From positions 1 through 8,570 of the forward strand of contig JACZTW010000164.1 of NCBI GenBank assembly GCA_022573485.1: a DNA stretch of 8,570 nt. Reading direction: 5' to 3'. Shown piece after piece: positions 1 through 6,438 of this stretch. The first letter of the stretch is position 1. Every line of letters starts with the position of its first letter. Position numbers and translations under genes: made by a program. The notes beneath the pieces are model-generated. The model made no database searches. It was not told the DNA's origin and saw only the letters and a list, made by a program, of their open reading frames with translations. Origin of the DNA: Planctomycetota bacterium (GTDB lineage Bacteria > Planctomycetota > Phycisphaerae > UBA1845 > CAIVHJ01).

Positions 1-417
1 AAGGAAGAGATGCGCAGCATGGACGGCGACCCAGTGATGAAACGGCGCCGGCGCGAGGTGCAAATGCAGATTGCCATGCAGCGCCTGCGGCAGGACGTGC
101 CTCAGGCCGATGTCGTGGTGACCAACCCGACGCACATCGCCGTGGCGCTGAAATATGATACGGAGACCATGGGCGCCCCCCGAGTGCTTGCCAAGGGCAA
201 GGATCACCTGGCTGAGCGGATTCGGCTGATCGCCATCGAGGCCGGCATTCCCATTGTTGAACGCCAACCCCTGGCGCGCGTGTTGTACAAACTGGTCGAG
301 GTCGGGCAGGAAGTTCCGCCGCACCTGTACAAGGCTGTCGCGGAAGTTTTGGCGTACGTTTATGAATTGTCCGGCAAACGGCAGGCCATGAAGGCCGCCG
401 CGGGCATGACTGCATAA
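1..417 (+). CDS. flhB: Flagellar biosynthesis protein FlhB, C-terminal part (5' end outside window)
   Basis: FlhB is the export-gate protein of the flagellar type III secretion apparatus. Its cytoplasmic domain cleaves itself and switches export from rod/hook to filament substrates. The window opens in frame (KEEMRSMDGDP...), so only 138 C-terminal residues are present and the four membrane helices lie upstream. The self-cleavage motif Asn-Pro-Thr-His is encoded at 124-135, in the context VVVTNPTHIAVALKY; in this family cleavage falls between Asn and Pro. After it come the usual FlhB_C elements: the AKGKDHLAERIRLIA stretch, the GIPIVERQPLAR stretch, and a Leu/Val-rich end (AVAEVLAYVYEL). A short Ala/Met tail precedes the TAA stop at 415-417. 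The basic KRRRREVQMQ segment matches the linker after the last membrane helix. flhA begins 6-12 nt downstream, so the genes are probably co-translated. EscU/YscU homologues share the NPTH site, but the flagellar neighbours decide for FlhB. Confidence 0.97.
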   Translation, partial: KEEMRSMDGDPVMKRRRREVQMQIAMQRLRQDVPQADVVVTNPTHIAVALKYDTETMGAPRVLAKGKDHLAERIRLIAIEAGIPIVERQPLARVLYKLVEVGQEVPPHLYKAVAEVLAYVYELSGKRQAMKAAAGMTA

Positions 418-429
418 CGGAGTGTGCAT

Positions 430-2538
430 GTGGCCGGCGTGCCCGTACTGACAATTCCCGCGCCGATTCAGGCGTTCATCGAGCGGAATCGCAATCTGCT
501 CATGCCCGTCGCTGCGCTGGGCCTGATCTTCGTCGTGCTCACTCCGCTGCCCACGCCGATGATGGATTTCCTGCTGGTGACCAACATCACGGTCTCTGCG
601 TTGGTCCTGATTACAGTGATGTACATCGCCAGCCCGCTGGAGCTGTCCATCTTTCCATCGCTGCTGCTCGGGCTGGCGCTTTTCAGACTGGTATTGAACA
701 CCGCGACGACACGCCTCATTTTGAGTAACGCCGAAGATGGAACCGCCGCCGCGGGCCACGTAATCGAGACCTTTGGGCAGTTTGTGGCCGGCGGTTCGCT
801 GGCCATCGGCCTCATCATCTTCGTGATCATCGTGGTGATTCAATTCGTGGTCATCACCAAGGGCGCTACGCGCATCGCCGAAGTCGCCGCCCGATTCACC
901 CTGGACGGCATGCCCGGCAAGCAAATGGCTGTTGATGCCGATTTGAACGCCGGGACCATCAGCGAAGAGGAAGCCAAACAACGCCGCAAAGACATCACCC
1001 GCGAGGCGGATTTCTATGGTGCGATGGACGGTGCCAGCAAGTTTGTGCGCGGCGATGCCATCGCCGGCATCATCATCACGCTGATCAACATCATGGGCGG
1101 ATTCTACGTCGGGATGGTCGAGCTGGATCCGCCGTATTCCTTTCAAGACACGGTGCGGATCTTCACCACGCTGACCATCGGCGATGGTTTGGTGTCGCAG
1201 ATTCCCGCGTTCATTGTGTCGCTGTCGGCTGCGATGATCGTCAGTCGCAGTGTTTCAAAGACAAACTTCGGCGAGGAACTGCTGACGCAGATGTTATCCC
1301 GCCCGGTGGCACTGGCGTTGACGGCTGCTTTCGTGGGCGCGCTGATGCTTACGCCGCTGCCCAAGACGCCGCTGTTCATGCTCTTGATCGCGACCGGCGG
1401 CATGGCCTACTTCATCAAGCAGGGGCAAGTCAAGAAAACACAAGCCACAGCGGCGAAGAAACGGGCTGAGCCCAAGGGGCCGGACAAAGTCGAGGAGATG
1501 CTCGCGGTCGATCCGATGGAGCTCGAAGTCGGCTACGGCCTGATCAAGCTGGTCGATCGCAAGCAGGGCGGCGATCTGCTCGACCGCATCGGCAACATTC
1601 GGCGGCAGCAGGCCAGCGAGCTGGGCATCGTCGTTCCGCCGATCCGCATTCGGGACAACATCCAATTGGAGCCGAATCAATACGCCATCAAGCTGCGTGG
1701 TGTGCAGATCGCCCGGGGCGAGACGCTGCCGGGCCAGCTCCTGGCCATCGATTCCGGATTGGTCACTGAGAAAATCAGCGGCATGGACACCACCGAGCCC
1801 GCCTTCGGCTTGCCGGCTTTGTGGATCAACGAGGACCAGAAACAGTTGGCAGAGCATCGCAATTACACTGTCGTCGAAGCCTCCAGCGTGTTGGCCACGC
1901 ACTTGACTGAAATCATCAAGAAGCACGCCGACGAACTATTGACGCGCGAGTCCGTCAATCGGCTGCTGGACAACCTCAAGGAGACTTCGCCCAAGGTCGT
2001 CGAGGAAGTAGTTCCCAACGTGCTCAAGGTCGGCGAAATTCAGAAGGTCATGCAGGCCCTGTTGCGCGAGCGCGTCCCGGTGCGCGATCTGGAGATCGTG
2101 CTGGAAACCCTCGGCGACTGGGCGCCGCGGACCAAAGATCCGGAAGTGCTCACCGAATACGTCCGCAATGCTTTGGCGCGGACCATTTGCCAGATGCACC
2201 GCTCGCGCGACAACAAGATCTACTGCCTGACGCTCGATCCGGCGATCGAGGATCTGGTCAACAAGCATCTGGAACGTAGCGACCGCGGAACGACCCTGAC
2301 CATGTCGCCGGAGTTGCAGAATCGCATCGCGGCGGCGACCAAGGCCGAGGCGGAAAAGGCCATTCAAAGCAGCGGCGGCCAAACACCGGTGGTGCTGTGC
2401 TCGCCGCAGGTGCGGGCCTGGGTCCGGCGGATCATCGAGGCTGCCTTGCCGCAGGTCGCCGTCCTGGCGTTCAATGAAATTGTTCGAGGTGTCGAAATCG
2501 AATCTCTCGGATTGGTGGTATTGAAGAATGAAACCTAG
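430..2538 (+). CDS. flhA: Flagellar export gate protein FlhA
   Basis: FlhA is the large inner-membrane export-gate subunit. It couples proton motive force to export, and its cytoplasmic domain docks chaperone-substrate complexes. The 702-residue length is typical. The N-terminal half carries about eight hydrophobic helices (first ones NLLMPVAALGLIFVVL and VTNITVSALVLITVMYI). The family motif FRLVLNTATTRLIL is at about residues 85-98. The conserved cytoplasmic FHIPEP loop starts near residue 144 (KGATRIAEVAARFTLDGMPG, then VDADLNAG and READFYGAMDGASKFVRGD). A charged Lys/Ala linker near residue 340 leads into the soluble domain. Start choice: GTG at 430 lies 7 nt after ACGGAG (417-422); the in-frame GTG at 424 is only 1 nt from it and would add two residues. 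The 3' end overlaps flhF by 11 nt, which suggests translational coupling. Virulence FHIPEP homologues (InvA/SctV) are excluded by the flhB/flhF context. Confidence 0.97.
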   Translation: MAGVPVLTIPAPIQAFIERNRNLLMPVAALGLIFVVLTPLPTPMMDFLLVTNITVSALVLITVMYIASPLELSIFPSLLLGLALFRLVLNTATTRLILSNAEDGTAAAGHVIETFGQFVAGGSLAIGLIIFVIIVVIQFVVITKGATRIAEVAARFTLDGMPGKQMAVDADLNAGTISEEEAKQRRKDITREADFYGAMDGASKFVRGDAIAGIIITLINIMGGFYVGMVELDPPYSFQDTVRIFTTLTIGDGLVSQIPAFIVSLSAAMIVSRSVSKTNFGEELLTQMLSRPVALALTAAFVGALMLTPLPKTPLFMLLIATGGMAYFIKQGQVKKTQATAAKKRAEPKGPDKVEEMLAVDPMELEVGYGLIKLVDRKQGGDLLDRIGNIRRQQASELGIVVPPIRIRDNIQLEPNQYAIKLRGVQIARGETLPGQLLAIDSGLVTEKISGMDTTEPAFGLPALWINEDQKQLAEHRNYTVVEASSVLATHLTEIIKKHADELLTRESVNRLLDNLKETSPKVVEEVVPNVLKVGEIQKVMQALLRERVPVRDLEIVLETLGDWAPRTKDPEVLTEYVRNALARTICQMHRSRDNKIYCLTLDPAIEDLVNKHLERSDRGTTLTMSPELQNRIAAATKAEAEKAIQSSGGQTPVVLCSPQVRAWVRRIIEAALPQVAVLAFNEIVRGVEIESLGLVVLKNET

Positions 2539-3712
2539 AATCTATCAAGCAGACACCATGGCCGGCGCGCTGGCCAAGGTCAAACGTGATCTGGGGCAGC
2601 GTGCGGTGATCCTCCGCACGCGAACCGTCAAAAGCGGCGGTTTGTTCGGCGTCGGCGCCCGAAACCGGGTCGAAATCACGGCGGGTGAAGAGATGCCCTA
2701 CCTGCCCGCTCAGCCGACCGGCGAAGTTGCGCCGGCGCGAAGTGCCGTCGCGGCTCCGATCCCGGCGAGAGTGACTGGGCCGATCGCCGAGGCGCCCGTT
2801 CCGCAGCCTCCCGTCCCGGCTGCCTTTCAGCGGGAGCTGCAGGACATCAAATCGCTCGTGCAGCGGCTCGTGCAAACGCAGAGCCGCGACTCCCTGTCTC
2901 ACCTTCACCCACAACTGCACCAGGCCTACACTCGATTGATTCAAAACGAAGTCGCCGAAGAATTAGCAGCCGACTTCATTGGCCGAATCAACGATCGACA
3001 GACCGATGGCCGACCGCTGGATCCCGCGACGATCAACGAGTTTCTTGTGCAACAATTTGCTCGGGTGATGGCCCCGGGCGCGCCGATTCAATTGACCCGC
3101 AAGCAGGGTCGGGCCACGGTGGTGGCCTTGGTCGGCGCTACCGGTGTCGGAAAGACCACGACCATTGCCAAGCTGGCTGCGCAATTTCGGTTGAAGCAAG
3201 GCTGCCGGGTCGGCCTGGTCACGATCGACACTTATCGCATTGCGGCCACGGAGCAGTTGCGAACCTATGCGGAGATCATCGACGCGCCGTTGGAGGTGGT
3301 TCTGACACCGCAGGACATGAAGCCGGCACTCGAGCGCCTGCGTGATTGCGACATTGTTTTGATCGACACCGCCGGCCGCAGCCAGTTCGACCGTGAGAAG
3401 TTGAATGAACTGGGCGAGTTTCTCAGTGCGGCCGAGCCGGACGAGACGCACCTCGTGCTGTCGGCGACCAGCAGCCATGCTGTTTTGATGAAGGCCATGG
3501 AGGAATTCTCCAGCCTCAAAATCGACCGCGTGATCTTCACGAAACTGGACGAGGCGGTCGGCATCGGCACACTCTTGGCGGTGTGTCGCAAGCTGGATGC
3601 AAAACTGTCTTACGTGACGACCGGGCAGGACGTGCCCAGCGATATCGAAGAAAGTGACGGCCGAAAACTGGCGGAGATGATCGTTGGCGGCGCGCGGGCT
3701 GGGAACAACTGA
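2528..3712 (+). CDS. flhF: Flagellar placement GTPase FlhF (SRP-type)
   Basis: FlhF is an SRP-family GTPase, related to Ffh and FtsY, that dimerises with GTP and recruits early flagellar components to the assembly site. Of its 394 residues, the first 55 or so form the family's N-terminal basic segment (KPRIYQADTMAGALAKVKRDLG, then GGLFGVGARNRVEI). A Pro/Ala-rich linker at about residues 57-98 follows, then a helical N region. The G domain is complete: P-loop GATGVGKTTT at 203-212 with Lys209, DTYRIAATEQLRTYAEI from Asp234, DTAGR at 280-284, and the guanine-specificity motif TKLD at 338-341 followed by EAVGIG. The DTYRIAA and DTAGR signatures separate SRP GTPases from other P-loop proteins, and the linker plus N-terminal segment separate FlhF from FtsY. 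ATG at 2528 is inside the end of flhA and has only a weak Shine-Dalgarno, so translation probably depends on ribosomes leaving flhA. Confidence 0.97.
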   Translation: MKPRIYQADTMAGALAKVKRDLGQRAVILRTRTVKSGGLFGVGARNRVEITAGEEMPYLPAQPTGEVAPARSAVAAPIPARVTGPIAEAPVPQPPVPAAFQRELQDIKSLVQRLVQTQSRDSLSHLHPQLHQAYTRLIQNEVAEELAADFIGRINDRQTDGRPLDPATINEFLVQQFARVMAPGAPIQLTRKQGRATVVALVGATGVGKTTTIAKLAAQFRLKQGCRVGLVTIDTYRIAATEQLRTYAEIIDAPLEVVLTPQDMKPALERLRDCDIVLIDTAGRSQFDREKLNELGEFLSAAEPDETHLVLSATSSHAVLMKAMEEFSSLKIDRVIFTKLDEAVGIGTLLAVCRKLDAKLSYVTTGQDVPSDIEESDGRKLAEMIVGGARAGNN

Positions 3713-3764
3713 CGCGCCCTCGAAAACTCAGTGTTGCGACGGCAACGCGAAACAGGGAGCACCC

Positions 3765-4640
3765 ATGACGCTTCACACTTCACGCAAGACGCTTCACGAG
3801 GATCAAGCGGCGGCGCTCCGCGCCCTGGTGTCGGGCGGCAGGCCGCAGGCCACCACGATCGCCGTGACCAGTGGCAAGGGCGGCGTGGGCAAGAGCAATG
3901 TGGCGGTCAATCTGGCCGTCGCCCTGGCCGAGCGCGGGCTGAAGGTCTGCCTGCTGGACCTGGATCTGGGGCTGGCCAACGCGGACCTCTTGATGAATCT
4001 GCACAGCGCTCGAAATCTGGGCCACGTCATCGAGGGAGATGTTTCGCTGGAAGACATCATGCAGGAGGGGCCGGGCGGCGTACACGTCATCCCGGGCGCG
4101 TCGGGTTTGGCCCGGCTCGCGGATTTGTCCGAGTTCGAGCGGCAGCGGTTGATGCAACAGTTCCGCAATCTCGAGGCCGAGCACGACTTTCTGATTATGG
4201 ACCTCGGCGCCGGCATATCGAACAATGTCCTGAGCTTCGCCTGCGCCGCGGACACAGTGCTGGTGGTGACCTCGCCGGAGCCGACGGCGCTGGCCGACGC
4301 TTATTCGACGATCAAGCTGCTGGTCTATCGGAACCGGGCTTCGGACATCGAGCTGGTGGTCAATATGGTCGAGAGCAACAAAGAGGCCAAAGCGACCTAC
4401 GAGCGGCTCGCCGGAGTCGCCAGCCGGTTCTTGAAGTTGCCGGTGACTTCGGCGGGGTACATTCTTACCGATGATGCCGTGACTCTGGCGGTGCGGGCCC
4501 GGATGCCCTTCGTGCTGCACGCTCCGCGGTGTCATGCCAGTGCCTGCATCCGTGCGCTGGCCCGGCGCTACGCGCGGAACGTGGAAACGCCCGCCCGCGA
4601 AGTGGGCTTTTTCCGCCGAGTGGCCCAGTTGTTCATGTAG
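3765..4640 (+). CDS. flhG: MinD/ParA-type ATPase FlhG (FleN/YlxH), flagellar number regulator
   Basis: FlhG is a membrane-associated MinD-like ATPase that limits flagellar number and stimulates the FlhF GTPase. The 291-residue protein has the deviant Walker A SGKGGVGKSN at 36-45 with both signature lysines (Lys38, Lys43), a Walker A' region DLDLGLANADLL from Asp65, and a switch motif DLGAGIS from Asp146. The N-terminal DQAAALR at 13-19 matches the DQAxxLR activator helix known to stimulate FlhF. The C-terminus ends in basic and hydrophobic residues (FFRRVAQLFM), compatible with a membrane-targeting helix. Start choice: ATG at 3765 follows AGGGAG (3754-3759) by 5 nt and gives the normal distance to DQAxxLR. 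A longer frame from ATG 3684 would add 27 non-conserved residues and overlap flhF by 29 nt, so I reject it. The Asp-Leu-Asp in the A' region replaces the usual Asp-Ala-Asp, a mild change. Confidence 0.95.
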   Translation: MTLHTSRKTLHEDQAAALRALVSGGRPQATTIAVTSGKGGVGKSNVAVNLAVALAERGLKVCLLDLDLGLANADLLMNLHSARNLGHVIEGDVSLEDIMQEGPGGVHVIPGASGLARLADLSEFERQRLMQQFRNLEAEHDFLIMDLGAGISNNVLSFACAADTVLVVTSPEPTALADAYSTIKLLVYRNRASDIELVVNMVESNKEAKATYERLAGVASRFLKLPVTSAGYILTDDAVTLAVRARMPFVLHAPRCHASACIRALARRYARNVETPAREVGFFRRVAQLFM

Positions 4641-4668
4641 AGGCCGCCGGAAACTGGATCCATGCGGC

Positions 4669-4674
4669 AGAGGG
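4669..4674 (+). promoter_or_regulatory. Shine-Dalgarno for the small membrane protein gene
   Basis: AGAGGG ends 7 nt before ATG 4682. It favours this start over the upstream in-frame ATG at 4529, which would give a 149-residue protein overlapping the end of flhG. Confidence 0.6.
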
Positions 4675-4681
4675 TCTGATA

Positions 4682-4978
4682 ATGGTGCGACGTGCGATGG
4701 CAGTTCTCGGCTTGCTGGCCTTTACCATCACCATCCTCGGTGGGCTGGCCGGCGGGAATCGCGTCGAGTTCATTCTTCCCCGGGCGCTGTGGGCCATGGG
4801 CCTGTTTTGCTTCCTGGGCTGGATTGTCGGCTGGTGCGCCGAGCGCATCGTTGCCGAACACGGCGTCAAACAACGTGAAGAGATTCTCGGACCTGCCGAG
4901 GAACCGGCGCCGGCTGAAGCCGCACCCGACGAGGAACGAAATAGCTCCACCCCCGTATCCACCACGCCGATACAGTAG
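4682..4978 (+). CDS. Small membrane protein of unknown function in the flagellar cluster
   Basis: I do not recognise a named family. The 98-residue product has two hydrophobic segments: residues about 5-22 (AMAVLGLLAFTITILGGLAG) and about 32-50 (LPRALWAMGLFCFLGWIVGW). A charged stretch with AERIVAEHGVKQREEI follows, and then a disordered Pro/Ala/Glu-rich and Ser/Thr-rich tail. The short loop between the helices carries one Arg and one Glu. This looks like a two-helix inner-membrane anchor with a cytoplasmic tail. ATG 4682 is supported by AGAGGG (4669-4674) 7 nt upstream; an in-frame longer version starting at 4529 would overlap flhG by more than 100 nt and is unlikely. It starts 41 nt after flhG and precedes fliA, so it is probably transcribed with them. 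A role in flagellar assembly or in anchoring FlhG is possible, but that is inference from position only. Confidence 0.75.
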   Translation: MVRRAMAVLGLLAFTITILGGLAGGNRVEFILPRALWAMGLFCFLGWIVGWCAERIVAEHGVKQREEILGPAEEPAPAEAAPDEERNSSTPVSTTPIQ

Positions 4979-5155
4979 CGATCCTCGGCATCGAAGCCCG
5001 GTCGGATGACCCCCAGACCGCCGTTCGTTGCAGCCGGCCGCTCGCCGCCGTTTGGCCGGGACCCACAGCCAAGTCAATTGCCGCGTCGCCCCCGCGGTCT
5101 TGTTGTTTCGACATTCTGTGTGCTGCGCAATCCGAGTCTCAAGGAGGAGATCCGC
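4979..5155 (+). other. Leader region of fliA (no gene)
   Basis: These 177 nt hold no credible gene. The stretch is C/G-rich, with short self-complementary pieces (GCCGGCC, GGCCGGG) but no hairpin followed by a T run. A hexamer TCGACA at 5108-5113 resembles a -35 box, but nothing like TATAAT lies at the matching distance. The region could carry a fliA-specific promoter or simply be an operon spacer; the sequence does not decide. The start codon of fliA is fixed by the strong ribosome binding site at its right end. Confidence 0.5.
5141..5149 (+). promoter_or_regulatory. Strong ribosome binding site of fliA
   Basis: AAGGAGGAG lies 6 nt before ATG 5156 and is the best Shine-Dalgarno match in the window. 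It fixes the fliA start at 5156 and rules out the in-frame extension back to ATG 5006, whose 50 added residues look like translated non-coding sequence. The other flagellar genes here have weaker sites, so FliA may be translated more efficiently than its neighbours. Confidence 0.9.
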
Positions 5156-5935
5156 ATGGCCCTCGTGTTTTCTGAAGACATCCACAAGCTCTGGAAGAAC
5201 TACACCACGAAGCCGACGCTCGCTTTGCGCAACAAACTCATGATGATGTACATGCCCATCGTTAAGTTCAACGCGGATCGAATCAGCGCCAAACTTCCCG
5301 ACGAGGTCGATTCCGATGACTTGATGTCCGCAGGGCTGTTTGGGTTGATGGACGCCATCGACGCATTCGAGCCGGAGCGGTTGATCAAGTTTGAGACTTA
5401 CTGTGCGCCGCGTGTGCGCGGGGCCATGCTCGACGAATTGCGCTCCATGGACTGGGTGCCGCGGCTGGTCCGCAACCGGGCCAGCCGGCTGGAGGCCGCC
5501 GTGCGGGGCTTGCAAGCTGAACTCGGCCGGGTGCCCACGGATGTGGAATTGGCTTCCCGCATGGGATTGAACAAGCCGGAATTCGATAAATTACAACGCG
5601 ACGCGAACACGGTCAGCGTGGTCAGCCTGTCCCGCAAATACTACGAATCCGACTCCAACCGCGAAGTGCTCGAGATCGACATCCTCAAGGACCAGGGCGG
5701 CATCGACCCGCAGTACGAGCAAGAGAAGCGCGACGTCGCTGAACTGATCAGCCGGATGACGCGCCTTGAGCAACTCATCCTCAACCTGTACTATCATGAA
5801 GGCATGACTATGAAAGAGATCGGCCAGTCGCTCGATCTCTCAGAAAGCCGAGTGAGCCAGATGCACTCGGCGATCATCAATCAGCTCAAACACACCGTCG
5901 AGGACCGCCAGGAGGCAGTGTCGGTCGGTCCGTGA
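5156..5935 (+). CDS. fliA: RNA polymerase sigma factor FliA (sigma-28, flagellar)
   Basis: FliA directs RNA polymerase to late flagellar genes such as flagellin, motor and chemotaxis genes. The 259-residue length is typical for the FliA/WhiG group. Region 2 covers about residues 25-105: helix RNKLMMMYMPIVK, core-binding DSDDLMSAGLFGLMDAIDAF, then FETYCAPRVRGAMLDELR and the group-typical SMDWVPRLVR. Region 3 follows with GRVPTDVELASRMGL at about 120-135. Region 4 (about 205-250) has the helix-turn-helix LYYHEGMTMKEIGQSLDLSE and then SRVSQMHSAIINQLK. There is no region 1.1, as expected for this group. The acidic spacer between regions 3 and 4 (YYESDSNREVLEIDILKD) is family-like. Its place after flhF-flhG matches the flhA-flhF-fleN-fliA order known from Pseudomonas. 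Sporulation or WhiG-type sigma factors are the alternatives; flagellar context makes FliA much more likely. No recognisable flgM lies beside it. Confidence 0.95.
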   Translation: MALVFSEDIHKLWKNYTTKPTLALRNKLMMMYMPIVKFNADRISAKLPDEVDSDDLMSAGLFGLMDAIDAFEPERLIKFETYCAPRVRGAMLDELRSMDWVPRLVRNRASRLEAAVRGLQAELGRVPTDVELASRMGLNKPEFDKLQRDANTVSVVSLSRKYYESDSNREVLEIDILKDQGGIDPQYEQEKRDVAELISRMTRLEQLILNLYYHEGMTMKEIGQSLDLSESRVSQMHSAIINQLKHTVEDRQEAVSVGP

Positions 5936-6028
5936 GGGAGACCGATCTGTTCAAGTTGGAGAGGCTGCCGGGTCGATAAAGCCGATAGGCTGCGTAGGCC
6001 TTCAACGATCCGCGGGCAGGCCCAACCG

Positions 6029-6352
6029 ATGTCAACGATCCCACCGAATCTCGTTGGTCCCATCGTTCAATCCGGTGCGGCACAAAAGCAGGCTGCACGG
6101 GCTCTCGAAGGGGAGCGCGAGCAACAATCCAACGCCGTCGTCGCCGGCAATAAGATCAGTGAGAAGGCGGCGGGCACCGTCGGCGAAACCGACAACGACA
6201 GCCGTGTACACACCGACGCCGAAGGCTCCGGCGGCCAGGGCGGCAGCACCGGCGAAGAGCACGCCGACTCGAAGCATGACGACAACGCCGACTCCAACTC
6301 CGGCATTCGCCGCGACGATGACGGCCAACTCCACGTCGATCTCGAAGCGTGA
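6029..6352 (+). CDS. Small acidic, probably disordered protein downstream of fliA
   Basis: The 107-residue product is not one I can name. The N-terminal half (STIPPNLVGPIVQSGAAQKQ, then ARALEGEREQQSNAV) could form an amphipathic helix rich in Ala, Gln and Glu. The middle (ETDNDSRVHTDAEGSGGQGG) and the C-terminal half are dominated by Asp, Glu, Gly, Ser, His and Asn and look disordered. The end, RRDDDGQLHVDLEA, is a compact acidic tail. There is no signal peptide, membrane helix or cysteine. I recall similar short proteins near fliA in planctomycete genomes, but this is memory only. It starts 93 nt after fliA with a poor ribosome binding site. Its position and disorder make an anti-sigma (FlgM-like) or flagellar accessory role conceivable, but I see no clear FlgM sigma-binding helices. 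Overlapping frames here are unlikely to be coding. Confidence 0.65.
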   Translation: MSTIPPNLVGPIVQSGAAQKQAARALEGEREQQSNAVVAGNKISEKAAGTVGETDNDSRVHTDAEGSGGQGGSTGEEHADSKHDDNADSNSGIRRDDDGQLHVDLEA

Positions 6353-6387
6353 AGCCTCCGGGCCGGGCCTTACTGTGTCCGACTTCC

Positions 6388-6420
6388 CCAACTCTCCAGC
6401 TCTTAAACTCCTCAACTCTT
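6388..6420 (+). repeat. Degenerate pyrimidine-rich tandem repeat, four 8-9-nt units
   Basis: Four adjoining units can be read: CCAACTCT, CCAGCTCTT, AAACTCCT and CAACTCTT, with a rough consensus CAACTCTT. The block stops 6 nt before the putative -10 element of dapF, inside the 86-nt gap after the acidic protein gene. Similar CTCAACTTTTCAACT-like tracts occur in planctomycete intergenic DNA as I remember them. It may be neutral slippage sequence or part of the promoter region. Confidence 0.5.
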
Positions 6421-6423
6421 CTA

Positions 6424-6432
6424 TGGTATGAT
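6424..6432 (+). promoter_or_regulatory. Extended -10 promoter element of dapF, possibly giving a leaderless mRNA
   Basis: TGGTATGAT fits the extended -10 form TGnTATAAT, with TATGAT matching five of six bases. It lies only 6 nt before the dapF ATG at 6439, so transcription from it would begin at or next to the start codon. No Shine-Dalgarno is visible before that ATG. The -35 region is weak (TTAAAC at 6403-6408), as is common with an extended -10. Confidence 0.45.
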
Positions 6433-6438
6433 TTCGCC

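Noticed and set aside
1294..1926. A 210-residue open frame on the - strand inside flhA
   Set aside because: It is the antisense of a conserved part of flhA and shows no motif of its own.
3731..4474. A 247-residue open frame on the + strand inside flhG
   Set aside because: It runs in another frame of flhG, is rich in Arg/Gly/Ala as expected of a GC-rich shadow, and has no domain signal. flhG in the other frame is unmistakable.
4662..4679. A five-codon leader frame (ATG 4662 to TGA) before the small membrane protein gene
   Set aside because: It has no ribosome binding site of its own and no attenuator-like structure; such a short frame is expected by chance.
4966..4973. GCCGATAC at the end of the small membrane protein gene as a sigma-28 -10 box for fliA
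   Set aside because: No TAAA-like -35 exists at the right distance (4947-4954 is C-rich), and it lies inside a coding region.
4568..5515. A 315-residue open frame on the - strand across the end of flhG, the small membrane gene and fliA
   Set aside because: It lies opposite well-supported genes, and its composition (Arg, His, Gln, Gly) is that of antisense GC-rich DNA.
6032..6415. A 127-residue - strand frame opposite the acidic protein gene, with a Val/Ala/Gly-rich hydrophobic look
   Set aside because: Its hydrophobicity is the mirror of the Asp/Asn/Ser codons on the + strand, and no ribosome binding site supports it.
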